Below, in pieces: positions 12,901 through 22,896 of a stretch of DNA of 64,000 nt. A model generated the notes under the pieces. That model had not been told where the DNA came from. It ran no database searches and saw only the letters and a program-made list of their open reading frames with translations. A program made the position numbers and the translations under genes. Position 1 is the first letter of the stretch, and each line of letters begins with the position of its first letter. The DNA comes from Arctopsyche grandis (Eukaryota > Arthropoda > Insecta > Trichoptera > Hydropsychidae): the NCBI RefSeq assembly GCF_051622035.1, contig NC_135356.1:7290579-7354578 (forward strand). The letters run 5' to 3'.

Positions 12901-15900
12901 CATAGTACATATAGACAAACAAATGAAAAAGAAAAGAATAAAAACTAAAATATGACTAAATAAGAAAATGAATAATGTGATATAATATAATTGGATAAAC
13001 ATAAAGTGATATATTATAATTTGATAAAGAATATACAATAATAGAAATAGAAATGGATTAATCAATTAAAACTCTCCTGATGGCAGTTGTGAATTGATGT
13101 AAGGAAATACCGAATAGATCAACGTCATTCAGCTCCCCGTTAAACATACGATAAACACGCTGCAGATAAGAATATTTTTGGGAATTAGTATTGAAAGGAT
13201 TAAGTGAAAAGAGTGCAACGTGTCTAGAATACTTAACTGGGATCTTGAAATGAACCTTATTCAGTAAATCAGAACAATCAAGGAAACCATTTATGAGCTT
13301 AAAGAAGAATGTAGCATCAGTTAGTCGTCACCTGACAGAAAGATTGTTAAAAGATAGGATTTTTAAAATATCGGGAACAGTACAATGGGTATAGGTAGGA
13401 AAAAGGTAGCGTAAGGATTTAATAAATTTAAGTTGGACTTTTTCAATACAATTAATATGGGATAAATAAAAAGGTGACCAGATAATTGATGCAAATTCGA
13501 GGTGAGACCTTACAAAGGAAAAATAAAGTAATTTAAGTGCATAAGGATCATTAAAGGGTTTTGTTGAGCGAAGTAGGAATCCAAAAGATTTAAATGCTTT
13601 GTTGGTAATGAAGGAAATATGTTCAAAGAAATCGAGTTTATTATTGAGTATTACACCAAGATCCTTAATAGAGGATGATGTGTTTAGAATTGAATGATTT
13701 AATTGATAGTGATTGGTGATAATTGACTTATTTCTAGTAAAATTTAAAATAGAGCATTTTTCTAGATTAATAAGAATATTCTAGATTAATAAGGTCATTT
13801 TTCAAACAATATATAGAAAATCTATCCAGATCTTCTTATAACTTATGACAATCGTCTATAGTGTATATAGGTTTATAAATTTTTGTATCATCAGCATACA
13901 GAAGTATAGAGGAATGTTAGAGTAAAAATAATAAGGGACCTAAATGCTTTTAAATCTTTAGCTATTACTACATACAGCCGTGGACAATAAATTAGTTACA
14001 TATTTGAACACAACCGTCAAAAGAGCAACGTCAAACTTTGATCAGCTGTCAAACCACTCAAATTTCATTCGTTAGCAGATTTACTAGTGCACAGCAGAAA
14101 GTGCATGAATGTGCGCGTCAGTGTATACTCTAGTAAGAGTATCTGCGGAATCTAGCGTCGTAAGCTTTAGCTAGAAAACCAAAGCTAGTGTACACACTTA
14201 CTAGTCAGTGTATACTGATTCGAGATTTGACACTCTTACTGCAGTAATATGTACAATAGTTGTAATGTCATTGAAACCTATGGTGTTTGATTAGAACATG
14301 TTTCAGCGTATGTATATGGAAGTTAGAGTTCAATTTACTTATATGTTGTCTTAGCAACTATACAAATTTTAATAAAAATATTGTAAATTTCCAATAATAA
14401 TGTTTATATTTTGGATCCGAATACATTTTTGTATCGGTGCTATGATATAAACCCCGACCAAAATAGCATGTATGTATGTATTAGCCAGCAGTATGGCTCG
14501 GTGGTTACGTTTATGTTTAGCACCGAGAGATTACTTGGTTCGATCCCATGCTAATCTTTAATACTGCTGGTTATACTTAGATATTTGTGACTACAAGTCG
14601 ATCGTTTCCTATCAGAGTTTGCAAATTTATCTGAATTTCATTGTTGAAACGGTTCCTCAAATTGGAAAAAATCATCCTACCCGCCATCACAAAGATCTGA
14701 ATTCGATTTATGTACAATATGTCAAAATTTATGTACAAGGCTACATCCATATATGTCTCAATGGATTAATTAATTAATTAATTGTTAATTTCGTGTTCTT
14801 CAGCCTCCCTAATACAGTGATTTATGTAATAAAAATGCTGCAATGTTTGTAATTGTCTAGGAAGGCGCATTGGGGTCTACCTGTCAGGCCTTTCTGGTAT
14901 ATATTTCGATGCGGTGCAAACGATCGAAAAGCGCCAGACAGACTGAACCACAGATTAACGACACGTGTACCTTATGCGTGCGCACTGCTCGCACTTACAC
15001 TATGCGAAATCTACCCGAAGTCCCGACATACCTACCCTGTATACGTTCTGTGCTGCTGATACTTTAGTTCCGAATTTTTCCTTATTAAATTATTAAACTC
15101 GCCAGAAAGATCCAACTCAATTTTAATAATTGCATCTGTGCACATCGAAAGGTTACTCGTCATCTGATGTGCAATATTTCATTCGTGAAGTCGAGAATTG
15201 CGTTTAAAGCAGCCATCCAGTTAATCTGTGGTTCAATCTGTCTGGTGCTTTTCGATCGTTTGCACCAAACCCATATATTTATGTAAAATAAAATAAAAAT
15301 ATTGAAATTTATACTTTGTATTTCTCAGCGTAGTCAGGATTGATGCAGAGTGTGGCTTCGCAGCGACATGTGAAATGATCGACACCGTGTTGGTGACACG
15401 TGGCATGCGGAACGCACGGTGGATTGGCCGGAGTCGCTTGACATGGATACCACCAGACGCAATTCGGAAGAACTCCTCTGGTGACGACAGCCGAAGGCAA
15501 GCCCAAAGGTTTATCGTCCACCTCCATCCCTCGTATACATCCCTGAAGAGTATAACAGTTAAAACACCATGCAATGACTTTGTATAGCAGTCGAAATGAA
15601 GGAATACAAACCATTAGGCTGAAATCGGCAGCTTTGACGCCTTTGGTCAGCGCTCTTTGTCTCTTTTCAGTTTCGATACCACCGAGATAAAACGAATCAG
15701 ACAGGTCTAAATATCTCGCACCGCCGCTCTCGACTCTGGTGCTCATTGCGACACCGTCGACGGACAACTATAGCGATATACAATACTTCACAACGGAACC
15801 AAATCAAATAATGGATAAAATAAGCAATATAAATAAAAAAAAATACCTCGATAAGTGAAGGATTGAACAATAGGTGTAACTTATGCCAGTGACCGTCGTT

Positions 15901-18900
15901 GACGCGAACCGTGTGCATAATCTGTCCGCGGGCCATCTTCACACGTATCATGCCGTCCAAAACTTCAACCGATAGAAAATCTGATCCTCTACCGCCTCCT
16001 CCGTTGTACAACACCATACATTCTTGGGATATGGTTTTCAATTCAATTTGCCACCTATAAAATATATCAAAAATTTTAGTAGCTATATACATATGCATAT
16101 AAGCAGTTTGCCAAATGTATGTATAAAATATAAAAATAATATTGTAACATGTCCAAAGAAACATTGTGACTTATATAATGATGACATTTAAAAAGTTTCA
16201 GCTAATATTCCAGACTGTTTTCAAGTTTCTCAATTACCTTCCACCAGCTCTTGAATTTATTTTGGGTAACACTAGATAGGAGCCTTCTTCTATGAAACTA
16301 ATATCACTGTCGAATCCAGCGTCAAATTCGGGAGCACAATTCCACGTCACACCTTCGACACGAACAGCTCCCGTTCGACTTCGAGCTTTTTCAATGATAT
16401 TCACCCCGTTGTACATAACCTAATAAAAAATTTGACAAAACTCAATTATATTATTCCTTTCTAATAAATATGTATGTTTTTAAATTCAAAATTACTTACA
16501 TCTTCCATACACCCTCTGAGATTTTCCATATGTCCCAGAAATAGTTCAGAAAAATCTCCCTGCCCTCCCAAAAAAATACCATAATGAATATTTAATTCAA
16601 AATATTGTCCATTTATACGCTTCTTTACGACTGTTTCGTCGATCTAAAATCACAAAAAAAAATTAATACAGAAACATACTGATGTAATTGATTGTAAAAG
16701 TAAATAATGATATTCAACCTTCATTGTTAAATTGGCTTCTCTTCGAATGATGGTGATAAAGTGCCATTTTGTATCATTGAGGAGTATTCCTCGTGGCGAT
16801 GAATACTCTGATTCCCCAGCGCCGAGATTGATGTGTAGCTTAAGACGACCGCTCTCCAGACGAATCTGAAGATGCGCAAAGATTAAGATTTATATTTGTT
16901 TGGTGAAATTTTACGTTAGATTTGAAAAGGTAGAATTATTACCATGCAATAATCCGTCTTGCCTGCGGCGAGGAGAAGAAGCGCATCGGACAGTCTAGTT
17001 CTGAATTTAAAACTCAGATCGGTGGTGCTTTTGGCTTCTTGTAAAGGATAGGAAATAAAACTCGCTCCGTAGAATGACGCTGAAAGAAAAACCAGAAATT
17101 TTATTGCATGGAATTGAAAATTATAAATATTATATGCATAGAAGACACACAGAACGTGTTTCAAAAATAGACAAATAAATAAATATTAGTTTATTATTTG
17201 GATGTGGTTATGCAAAAAAGATTCAAAGTAGATGAGTTTTATTTGTTCAGTTTTGACTACTTCAATTCCATGAACCTTTTTCATACGTTGTATAAATATG
17301 TAATTTGATATTAGTATATATGTTACAGTTGAAGTGTATCTTCCAGTTATATTATATTTTGACTAGTTGGAATGTATTCCACCTAACCTGGTACCAACTA
17401 CTGTTATAGTTGAAGTGTATTTTCAGTTGTAATATATTTTGACTAGTTGGAATATATTCCTTCTAACAAGTTGATTTTTATGGCGAATTACATTCCAATT
17501 GATCAAAATATATTACAACTGAAAATACAGTTCAACTATAATTTGGTACCAGGTTAGATGGAGAGGTTACGTTTTCGTGAAAATGTCACTCGACTAGTAA
17601 ATTGAGTTGGAAAGTTACATTTTTGTTGTGATCACATTCTTAGAGTTATCGTAATATGGAACTCATTACCTTTATTCGTAATACCTAGCAAATATTGACG
17701 TATTATTGAATTCTAAAGCATTCGTAAAAACATCAGAGCTGTCAAAACTCAACTGTTATATTACAACGGGCGCACATTGTTGAAAGTGTATTTGCGCTTG
17801 AAGAGATATAATTTACTAGTTGAATTGTATTCGAATATGGATTACCAAAAACTTTATAGTTGATCGACTGTAGGAAGACACTAAAAATTAATATGTTTAG
17901 TTCTAGACACTAAAAATTAATATGTTTAGTTCTTTGATTAGAAAAAAAAGATATTTGAATAAAAAGAAATGAATAGAAAATTCAGTTTCGTTTTAAAATA
18001 AATTGTGTTTATTTTCGTTATTTAAGTGAACTTATTTATTTTGTATCTATAAACATATATATATCTATAATATTAAGAGATGTTAAAAAAGTAATCATTG
18101 AATGGAAAAAAAAAATTTTACTTTTTTTTAGATAAAATAGCACTTTATAGAAAAAAATTAAATTCAAACCTAATTATCAATATTGCCAATTTTTTTTAAA
18201 GTTCCTATATTTTTTTAGAGGCATTCAATGAAAATAATTTTACAGCAGTAATTGCTTTAAAATTTTATGTTGTAATAAATATTAATATAGCTGCATATAA
18301 AAAACAAAATAAAACAGGTCATTGAGATATTTTCCCGATTGCGCTTTTATGTATATATGTATGATAATATTATAATAATATGAGCCATTATATTTGAAAT
18401 TAGCCTAAGTCCACTTTTCTTCATTTCTAGAAATATCTTTCAAAACATTAAATATAATGTTTTGCGATTTACAATATTCAAAAATACTGGTGGCCTGTAA
18501 TACGTTTATTCTGCTTTTCTAAGATTCTGGGCGATTTATGAATTAAGTCAAACTGAAATAATATTTTTGTAACTGAAAATTGAACTGCCGCAATTTTCAA
18601 ATATAAATTGATCATATGTATGTAAAATAGATCACTGGATCAGAAGCTATTATTACTTGATTAGTATTGCGAGCATAATATATGTATGAACGTAAATATC
18701 TTTAAAATAATAAATATTTCCTATTTTTTTGAATTAATATTATATGGAACTAGTGGTATTACCCGGCTTCGCTCGGTATTTGCAATATAAACTAATAATA
18801 GATCTAATTGTATACATTTTATTAAATTTATTTGAATAGTTTTACTTTATTTGAATATTAATTTGTTTTTTTATTAAATTGAATTTCAGGGATTCTACGA

Positions 18901-20334
18901 ACCAAAACTTACATATGTACATACTAGGGTTTCTGACCCGGGACAGACATTCCCGGGAATTCACGGAATTTTAAGTCCCGTGTCCCGGGAATTCTTATCT
19001 GGAATTCCGGAAATTGGATTTAAAAAAATCTTGAAAATATACATCATTTTCACGACTGCACGAAAGGAAATAATAAATCAAATACACAAAGAATCTCAAA
19101 AATTCTCAATAGTAAAATATTGTCAAAGTACAAAACATTCTTTAAATGTTGTAATAAAAGCGAATGTATATCCTATGGTGAAACTATTATGAAGCGAGTA
19201 TATCCTTCTTGTATTGACGATTCCACAATAGAAGAAAATCTTTTAGATTCAGATGAAGATGAAACAATTATGTGATTGACGATGAATGAAGAATTAAATC
19301 AGGAATTATCAAAGACAAATATACAAAATAACGTATAAAAAATAGCCTCGACTTTAAAAAAGAAATTAAAATATACATGACAGGAGAAAAAACCGATGAT
19401 TTAAAAAAAAAAATTTTCGTCCCTTTTAACAATAAAACCAACTTCGACCGAAACTGAAAGAGTTTTTTTACAGTGCTGGAAATTTTTGTACCAAGCTAGA
19501 AATAAGCTTTGGGATTCTCATTTAAATATTTTAGTATTCTTAAGAAGCTACTTTAAATAAGTTAACTTTTATAATTACATTTTTTCCAGCTATAGATATA
19601 TTATGTATTGTTTACTTTTTTTATAACCTTATATTTTTTAAATATTTTTATTTTGTAAATAAATAAATATTTTTTTATTATTAAAAAATATATTAAATTG
19701 AAAAAAAAAAAAAGGTTTTTACTTGTGTCCCGGGATCCCGGGAATCCCGGGAACGATGTCGGGCTCCGTCCCGTGTCCCGGGAATTGAAAAATTTTTACA
19801 GAAACCCTAGTCCATACATACAAAGTCCCTTTTGAAATTATACATATATGAGATTAAATTGAATTAAGGCAGAAAAAAATAATAAATTCGTCTAAAATTA
19901 GAAAATAAATTTTTCATATAAAAAAATTTTGATCACTCTAAAAAATCAATCAATAATTCAGCAGGTCATGGTCCCGATCGATTACGTTGAGGCCGCCCCA
20001 GCTGTCATTTCATTTTCAGCACTTTCAGACGTCGCACGCCCGAGACGCCATAACAGACAATATTGATTGAAACGATTAGACCGGAAGTTATTGGGTGCCA
20101 ATTACTCAATTATCATCCACCAGGGAGCGGGGGACGAGAGGGGGGCGGTGTGTATATACCAATGGCTGGCCAAAGCAGTCGCACGGGGTGCGTGGATGGG
20201 GCGGGGGAGGGGTGTGTAATCGGAGGGGCGTGAAATGCAAGAAGCTTGATACCTTTGTCAGCTGCTCGGCAAAGGCAGGTGGTGGTGACGAGGAGCGCTA
20301 GTGTTAGCGCTGCGTTGATCAGCGGCGCCCCCAT
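659..20334 (-). CDS. kon: Kon-tiki/perdido, CSPG4 (NG2)-like transmembrane proteoglycan, complete, 22 coding exons
   Basis: Coding exons in transcript order: 20334-20253, 17079-16943, 16865-16719, 16643-16500, 16419-16238, 16054-15847, 15767-15612, 15542-15315, 11678-11391, 11311-11114, 9145-9039, 8956-8821, 8748-8573, 8274-8115, 7767-6574, 6123-5942, 5864-5711, 5637-5146, 5071-4876, 4667-4515, 4360-2499, 937-659. All junctions are GT-AG, phases agree, and the sum is 6,861 nt (2,286 residues plus stop). Layout: signal peptide (about 1-23), LamG1 (about 28-175), LamG2 (about 200-365), cysteine cluster to about 428, CSPG repeats to about 2190, membrane helix 2204-2225, tail 2226-2286. CSPG4 proteins are about 2,300 residues with this order. 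In Drosophila, Kon is a muscle surface protein needed for myotube targeting and tendon attachment; that role is inferred here from the family. The weakest junction is the donor GTTTTT after 5711. UTRs are not resolved. Confidence 0.88.
1190..2105. repeat. Large imperfect foldback in the last kon intron (938-2498)
   Basis: The arm at about 1190-1500 recurs inverted at about 1835-2105. Shared blocks include CTCGTTTATGAGATAT (arm 1, near 1308) and its complement ATATCTCATAAACGAG (near 2010), CTAAGTTTGAC, and ATCAATAG near a TCAGATTTT-like stretch. The arms have diverged by substitutions and small indels. A spacer of about 330 bp separates them. This looks like an old TIR/foldback element. It accounts for a short plus-strand open frame at 1181-1420. 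Confidence 0.6.
2499..4360 (-). CDS. kon: kon exon 21: membrane-proximal CSPG repeats
   Basis: This 1,862-bp exon encodes about 620 residues with roughly five repeats: LPTLGRIIVDAG, QPKHGTIEPF, GPTQGRILVL, QPSHGMIYLGG and an ending at KTAFGKIKKI. It enters in phase 1 after acceptor TTTTTTCTAG and leaves in phase 0 at CAG|GTAATT (2499). The last repeat is followed by a charged linker (RRKSKDGLPGPNDPESHEG) and then the membrane exon. Confidence 0.88.
4515..7767 (-). CDS. kon: kon exons 15-20: central CSPG repeats
   Basis: Exons 7767-6574, 6123-5942, 5864-5711, 5637-5146, 5071-4876 and 4667-4515. The 1,194-bp exon alone holds about three repeats (PPKYGMLHLSTG, MPRHGKLEVV, FTQEDIDKNRVLFKHQGEE). 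Later exons carry GPTRGMVEV, DGPQYGWLEV, PPKYGKVWNG, YTHDGSEGNNDSFEL, VTDVDTPANNL and RRFTQGNIDRGEVVFVH. Sequons such as NVTGT and NNTS support an extracellular, glycosylated chain. The intron between 5711 and 5637 uses a GTTTTT donor, chosen because it restores the repeat consensus (KKCLE then VMHPQIEPS). Confidence 0.82.
6124..6573. other. kon intron, AT-rich, no feature seen
   Basis: Intron between kon exons 15 and 16 (donor CAA|GTAAGT at 6574, acceptor TTTAG before 6123). It has homopolymer T and AT runs only. The similar-sized intron 7768-8114 is also featureless. Confidence 0.6.
8115..11678 (-). CDS. kon: kon exons 9-14: first CSPG repeats
   Basis: Exons 11678-11391, 11311-11114, 9145-9039, 8956-8821, 8748-8573 and 8274-8115. 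Each repeat shows the family pattern: an acidic/hydrophobic lead-in (SPLVVQEGRVALVTTQNI), PPQHGRI, FTLLDV, RYVHDGSE and a final NDAPVLNI. Exon 11 has ITSEILKAEDPDTSPVDLLY and exon 12 has SFTQQDVDSGLISYVH. The frame is carried across mixed phases (0, 2, 0, 2), and every split codon gives a sensible repeat residue. These three short exons were found by reading repeat motifs between AG and GT signals. Confidence 0.83.
9900..10130. repeat. Repeat related to the palindromic element at 25.0-25.2 kb
   Basis: Within the kon intron 9146-11113. The block at about 10039-10115 (GTGCGCGCGCAGGATACGGG, then GTTCCTCTTGTTCCTGTTGT and CTGCTCGCGC) matches the right arm of the palindrome near 25.1 kb. The segment near 9930-9966 (AAAATCGAAAGATC, A-run, GTGCATGGTAAACGGTAC) matches, inverted, the sequence just beyond that palindrome. 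So both copies carry the same two modules in different arrangements. The rest of this intron is AT-rich with no gene signal. Confidence 0.65.
11797..12145 (+). mobile_element. Candidate solo LTR, copy 1
   Basis: A 349-bp block beginning TGTAACGTGGGAACATGGG and ending CCCCTACATAACA (TG...CA ends), flanked by GTAT on both sides (11793-11796 and 12146-12149). Inside are TTTATAAGGAGG (TATA-like) and AATGAATAAATGCTG (polyadenylation-like) in the order expected of an LTR. A diverged second copy lies in inverse orientation in the syntaxin intron at 29058-29388. No internal retroelement coding sequence is nearby, hence solo LTR; an LTR-like MITE is the alternative. Confidence 0.65.
12380..12890 (-). 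mobile_element. SINE copy 1 (tRNA-derived head, conserved core, stem-loop tail)
   Basis: Read on the minus strand, the head has an A box (TGGTCTAGTGG) and a perfect B box (GGTTCGAGTCC, near 12830). The core near 12800-12715 contains GATCGTTTCTTATCAGAATT and CATTGAAACGGTTCCT. The tail (12481-12441) has arms CCAGGAAGGC/GCCTTCCTGG and is followed by an AT-rich end. A second element with a different head but the same core and tail lies at 14486-14905. It is not a functional tRNA: cloverleaf pairing is lost and the RNA-polymerase-III boxes lead a 500-bp repeat. Confidence 0.72.
13040..13930 (-). mobile_element. Degenerate LINE 3' end (reverse transcriptase, YADD motif)
   Basis: The minus strand reads a non-LTR retrotransposon ORF2 fragment. 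It has ILLYADDTKIY (catalytic YADD at about 13899-13888), then, after frame damage, SIKDLGVILNNKL, SFVRSHLEFASIIWSP and FIKSLRYLFP, ending near LHQFTTAIRR. These are standard motifs of Jockey/CR1-like reverse transcriptase thumb and C-terminal regions. Stops (for example after the YADD block and after NNLSVR) show it is dead. The upstream part is missing: a typical 5' truncation. It lies in kon intron 8. Confidence 0.82.
14486..14905 (+). mobile_element. SINE copy 2, same core and tail with a different tRNA-like head
   Basis: The head has TGGCTCGGTGG (A box) and GGTTCGATCCC (B box) near 14534. The core near 14600-14665 has GATCGTTTCCTATCAGAGTT and TTGTTGAAACGGTTCCT. The tail at 14857-14897 has GGAAGGCGCATTGGGG and CCTGTCAGGCCTTTCTGG. 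The foldback element at 14912 begins directly after the tail. Confidence 0.72.
14912..15267. repeat. Foldback/TIR element, copy 1
   Basis: The left arm CGGTGCAAACGATCGAAAAG and the following AGACTGAACCACAGATTAAC are repeated inverted at about 15219-15267 (CTTTTCGATCGTTTGCACC). The inner sequence AACTCGCCAGAAAGATCCAA plus GCACATCGAAAGGTTAC is shared with the element at about 39.6-39.95 kb, which identifies a dispersed family. It fills the space between SINE 2 and kon exon 8. Confidence 0.7.
15315..16054 (-). CDS. kon: kon exons 6-8: second laminin-G domain and EGF-like cysteine cluster
   Basis: Exons 16054-15847, 15767-15612 and 15542-15315. The LamG2 core has VNDGHWHKLHLLFNPS, DSFYLGGIE and GCIRGMEVDD. 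A cysteine-rich stretch follows with the order C-W-W-Y-P-C, PPCVPHATC, HQHGVDHFTCRC and LC, resembling one EGF-like module (Cys spacing and the HG...C-x-C signature). It ends with DYAEKYK, and the next exon, after a 3.6-kb intron, starts the CSPG repeat region. Confidence 0.83.
16238..17079 (-). CDS. kon: kon exons 2-5: first laminin-G domain and start of the second
   Basis: Exons 17079-16943, 16865-16719, 16643-16500 and 16419-16238 are joined. They begin ASFYGASFISYPL and contain SFKFRTR, a strand pattern typical of LamG. Next come KLHINLG and KWHFITIIRR (the usual W-H/W-x-x-V-x-I-x-R core), then LFLGGQGD-like and LRGCMED, with the conserved closing cysteine. The second LamG domain starts near ISFIEEGSYLVLP. 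Both domains are expected on the extracellular face at the membrane-distal end, as in vertebrate CSPG4. Confidence 0.85.
17330..17570. repeat. Foldback repeat with internal tandem duplication
   Basis: CTAACCTGGTACCAACTA near 17384 is mirrored by TAATTTGGTACCAGGTTAG near 17540, and CAGTTGTAATATATTTTGA by TCAAAATATATTACAACTG. The left arm is itself partly duplicated: AGTTGAAGTGTAT...TTTTGACTAGTTGGAAT occurs twice, at about 17330 and 17411. A 28-bp direct duplication (ACACTAAAAATTAATATGTT followed by TAGTTCT) lies further on at about 17878-17933. All are in kon intron 1. Confidence 0.65.
18925..19810 (+). mobile_element. Degenerate hAT-type DNA transposon
   Basis: Ends CTAGGGTTTCTG and CAGAAACCCTAG form short terminal inverted repeats. 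Both sub-terminal regions are packed with TCCCGGGA motifs (CCGTGTCCCGGGAATTC on the left, CCGTGTCCCGGGAATTG on the right). Internally the plus strand near 19415-19550 reads a decayed hAT C-terminal dimerisation motif (KPTSTETERVF, then NKLWDSHLNILVFLRSYF). Flanks are TACATAC/TCCATAC, an imperfect target duplication. It lies in kon intron 1, upstream of exon 2. Confidence 0.72.
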
Positions 20335-20450
20335 CGTGGCGTAGGCGCGCGGGCCCCCGCACCCGCACCGGCGACCACAGCGCACCCCGACGGCTGCTAG
20401 CGCAACCACGTGCGCTGACACTAAACCATTGGAACGCGAATCTGCTCTCC
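20090..20450 (-). promoter_or_regulatory. GC-rich 5' region of kon (first exon, 5' UTR and likely promoter)
   Basis: A sharp GC- and CpG-rich patch in an otherwise AT-rich window. It surrounds the signal-peptide exon and extends into the first intron (runs such as GGGGCGGGGGAGGGG near 20198). No TATA box is evident upstream of 20334 on the minus strand. Assignment as promoter rests on position and composition only. Confidence 0.45.
20253..20334 (-). CDS. kon: kon exon 1: start codon and signal peptide
   Basis: The ATG is at 20334-20332. It opens MGAPLINAALTLALLVTTTC, a typical secretory signal with a hydrophobic core, followed by LCRAADK before the donor. The exon ends in phase 1 (a single G) and joins the CG of the next exon to give Ala. 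The open frame continues upstream only to a GTG at 20421, which is not a plausible eukaryotic start, so the ATG at 20334 is chosen. The exon sits in a strongly GC-rich patch unlike the rest of the window. Confidence 0.8.
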
Positions 20451-20805
20451 TTACTAAATACTTGTACAGAATAAAATTTTACAGGAAAGCTAAACTGATC
20501 GAAAAAATATAGTAGAAGTAAAAGTGAACAGGAATAAACTGCCACTTCCGGTTGATGGATCTTCATTACATGTATTATGCCAATCTACGCTCCACCTTAG
20601 TGAGCGTAGATTATTTTAACCTATCTGTATGGTAGCTGCGCTCATACTTACTTTCATAATTGAATGTGATGTATGGTTCGAATTTTGATCTCGTCTCTTC
20701 CATTCGGGCTTCGCAGGGATGTTATGTATAGTAAAGGGATTGCGATCACACGCATCACAATCGTTGCCACAAAAATCGCGAATATTTTTATTTATATATT
20801 ATCTT

Positions 20806-21019
20806 GATAAACGGACTACTAGTCATATGTGAACCAGTCACAAGACAACCGGTCGCTCGAGATCGGTCACACGTGATCACCCGTCACACTAAAACTGGTC
20901 ACACCCTAAAACCAGTTTTCTCATGATCCGTTTTAGTGTGACGGGTGATCACGTGTGACCGATCTAGAGCGACCGGTTGTCCTGTGACCGGTTCACATTT
21001 GACTAGTAATCACCGAACC
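20806..21019. mobile_element. hAT-like palindromic MITE, family copy 1 (8-bp TSD ATTATCTT)
   Basis: A 214-bp near-complete palindrome. It runs from GATAAACGGACTACTAGTCA to ACTAGTAATCACCGAACC and is filled with short GGTCAC/GTGACC modules (ACCGGTCGCTC, GATCGGTCACACGTGATCAC and their complements). It is flanked by perfect duplications ATTATCTT at 20798-20805 and 21020-21027. The ends match the three other copies at 22897, 23898 and 24379. Confidence 0.85.
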
Positions 21020-21109
21020 ATTATCTTAGCTATCAAGCTAATTTAAAAAATACATCCTAATAACTTAACTCTAAAATTTATAATTAACTTATATGTACTG
21101 TCCCTCACA

Positions 21110-21290
21110 TATGTGTTTCTTCGCACCTCACAAAAATGCATCCATGGTCTTAGCAGACCTGATGCACTCAGGGAGGGCATTATATGTACATGAGTACACC
21201 ATTGTGTAAAAAACACCCCCAGCTGTCTTATTTTTTCTTACTCTACTTACAACTAGTTTGTCTTTATTTCTAGTATAAAAACTATGTTTA
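21110..21290 (-). mobile_element. LINE 3' end fragment (inverted copy of 24745-25010)
   Basis: On the minus strand this reads the same C-terminal ORF2 remnant as the copy near 24.8 kb: CTAGAAATAA, GTAGAGTAAGAAAAA, GACAGCTGGGGGTG, then CCCTCCCTGAGTGCATCAGG and GAGGGACAGTACATATAAGT. It is shorter and more decayed than the other copy. Confidence 0.7.
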
Positions 21291-22896
21291 TCTTTTTTTT
21301 TTTTTAAATGCTTTTTATTATTACGAAATTATGTTCACAATACATCTTATATCTATTTTAATATCTACTGATCATTTTCTATTTTACAATTTAATTTAAT
21401 TTGGTTAGTAATCATAGTATTATATTATTCTAATGTTAATCTACAGCATGATAGGAAAAAGAGCTGAAAAACCTATTTATGTTTATTTCTATTCCTTATT
21501 ATATATGGTATATCTGCCACTCGAGTTCTCGTTGGTACAATATTTCGTGTGGGAAGCTTTTAGTTAATGGAGTTTTTGTGTGCCATATGTTCCGTGATCG
21601 ACATTTTAATGACGTGCGTGATATCGCTTTTTGCGGTTACCGAACTGTTTTGTATTTGCAGCTGGTTCTTATTTATTGGTAGTGGCTGTAGGTGCAAGAC
21701 AGTCCCTAATTTGTATTTTATTACTAAAGGGCGGATAACCAGCGTGCTTTTTCCAGTAATTAGGGCGTTTTGGGTCTATTTACAAAGCTAGAGTGCAAAA
21801 AAAAAGGTTTTAAATAAAATTGGACAAAGCACAGCGAACAATTAACAATGAACGGCACGCTTCCGGTCCGACCTCTAGTTATTACTTGAAATTTTTATTT
21901 CATCTGCTACTATTATAATGCTTTAGTTTTTTTTATGATTGTGTATAAATGTATTTTTGTTTGTGTATATGTATATATTTTAATTTTTCTCATCTCTCTG
22001 TATTTTTTTTCGACCATTGTGGTGCATTAGGGATTCCTGTAATGCCACAATGGTCCAAACTTAAATAAATAAATAATTTTACTTATATTAGGCTGAAACT
22101 TATAGATATGAATTTTTAGTTCACTACGCCGAAAGGCTTGGAGAAAAACGCAAAAAACTTTGAAACTTCCAATTGAGGTATGAATATAAAAAAAATATAA
22201 AAGTGCATGAAATTCGTCATACATATTATATCATCAGTAGTTGTGTGCTTGATTCCTGTTCATGGAAAAGTTTCCTGCCTGATCAGCTGTTTACATTTAT
22301 TTCTAGAGTCGGTCACATGGAGGGCTGTCACTATTGTATGTATTTGGTCGATCCAGTGTGTCAGGCATTTACCTCCACCTCTTTCCCGTGGGGTAGACCC
22401 ATGTACTGATCCAAACAAGCACACGTTTTTTTTTTTTGGTAAACTATGGAAACGTATTCAGTGATAGATTCGGAGTTAAAATTAGTCAAAATCTTGAGGT
22501 CGAATGTCATCATGATCACAAAGCTTCATATGTATATGTATGTAGCTTGGATTTTATATACATAACTATGCACGTGTGCTAGTTTCGGAAAAGGTTTGCA
22601 ACGTGTGGACGCGGTGAACTACACAAGATGTCATGCGTGGAATAAGGGTGTGTTTTCAACAATTTTCTTTGTTACATGCGATTGGCTGAAGGCCGACGAT
22701 CTATTTCCAGTATAATGGATCATATAATAATTATGAATAGAGGACATTATATGAATAGAGGACATCTGACATCTGGTTTTCTGATACATTTCATCGTGAA
22801 AAATTATACCGTATCTAAGCTACAATAATTAATACATACAATGTTTACGGTCTCCATCACACATGGCTATTTTTGACATATGTACATTGTATTTCG

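Noticed and set aside
14486..14560. Functional tRNA gene on the plus strand
   Set aside because: Same reasoning: A/B boxes lead directly into the shared SINE core and tail.
18745..18785. TTACCCGGCTTCGCTCGG string as a known RTE-type LINE end
   Set aside because: The string is suggestive, but no further LINE sequence could be read beside it, so it is not annotated.
20113..20421. Minus frame beginning at 20421 as a longer kon N terminus
   Set aside because: It begins with GTG and is Arg/Gly/Cys-rich. The ATG at 20334 gives a normal signal peptide and joins exon 2 in phase.
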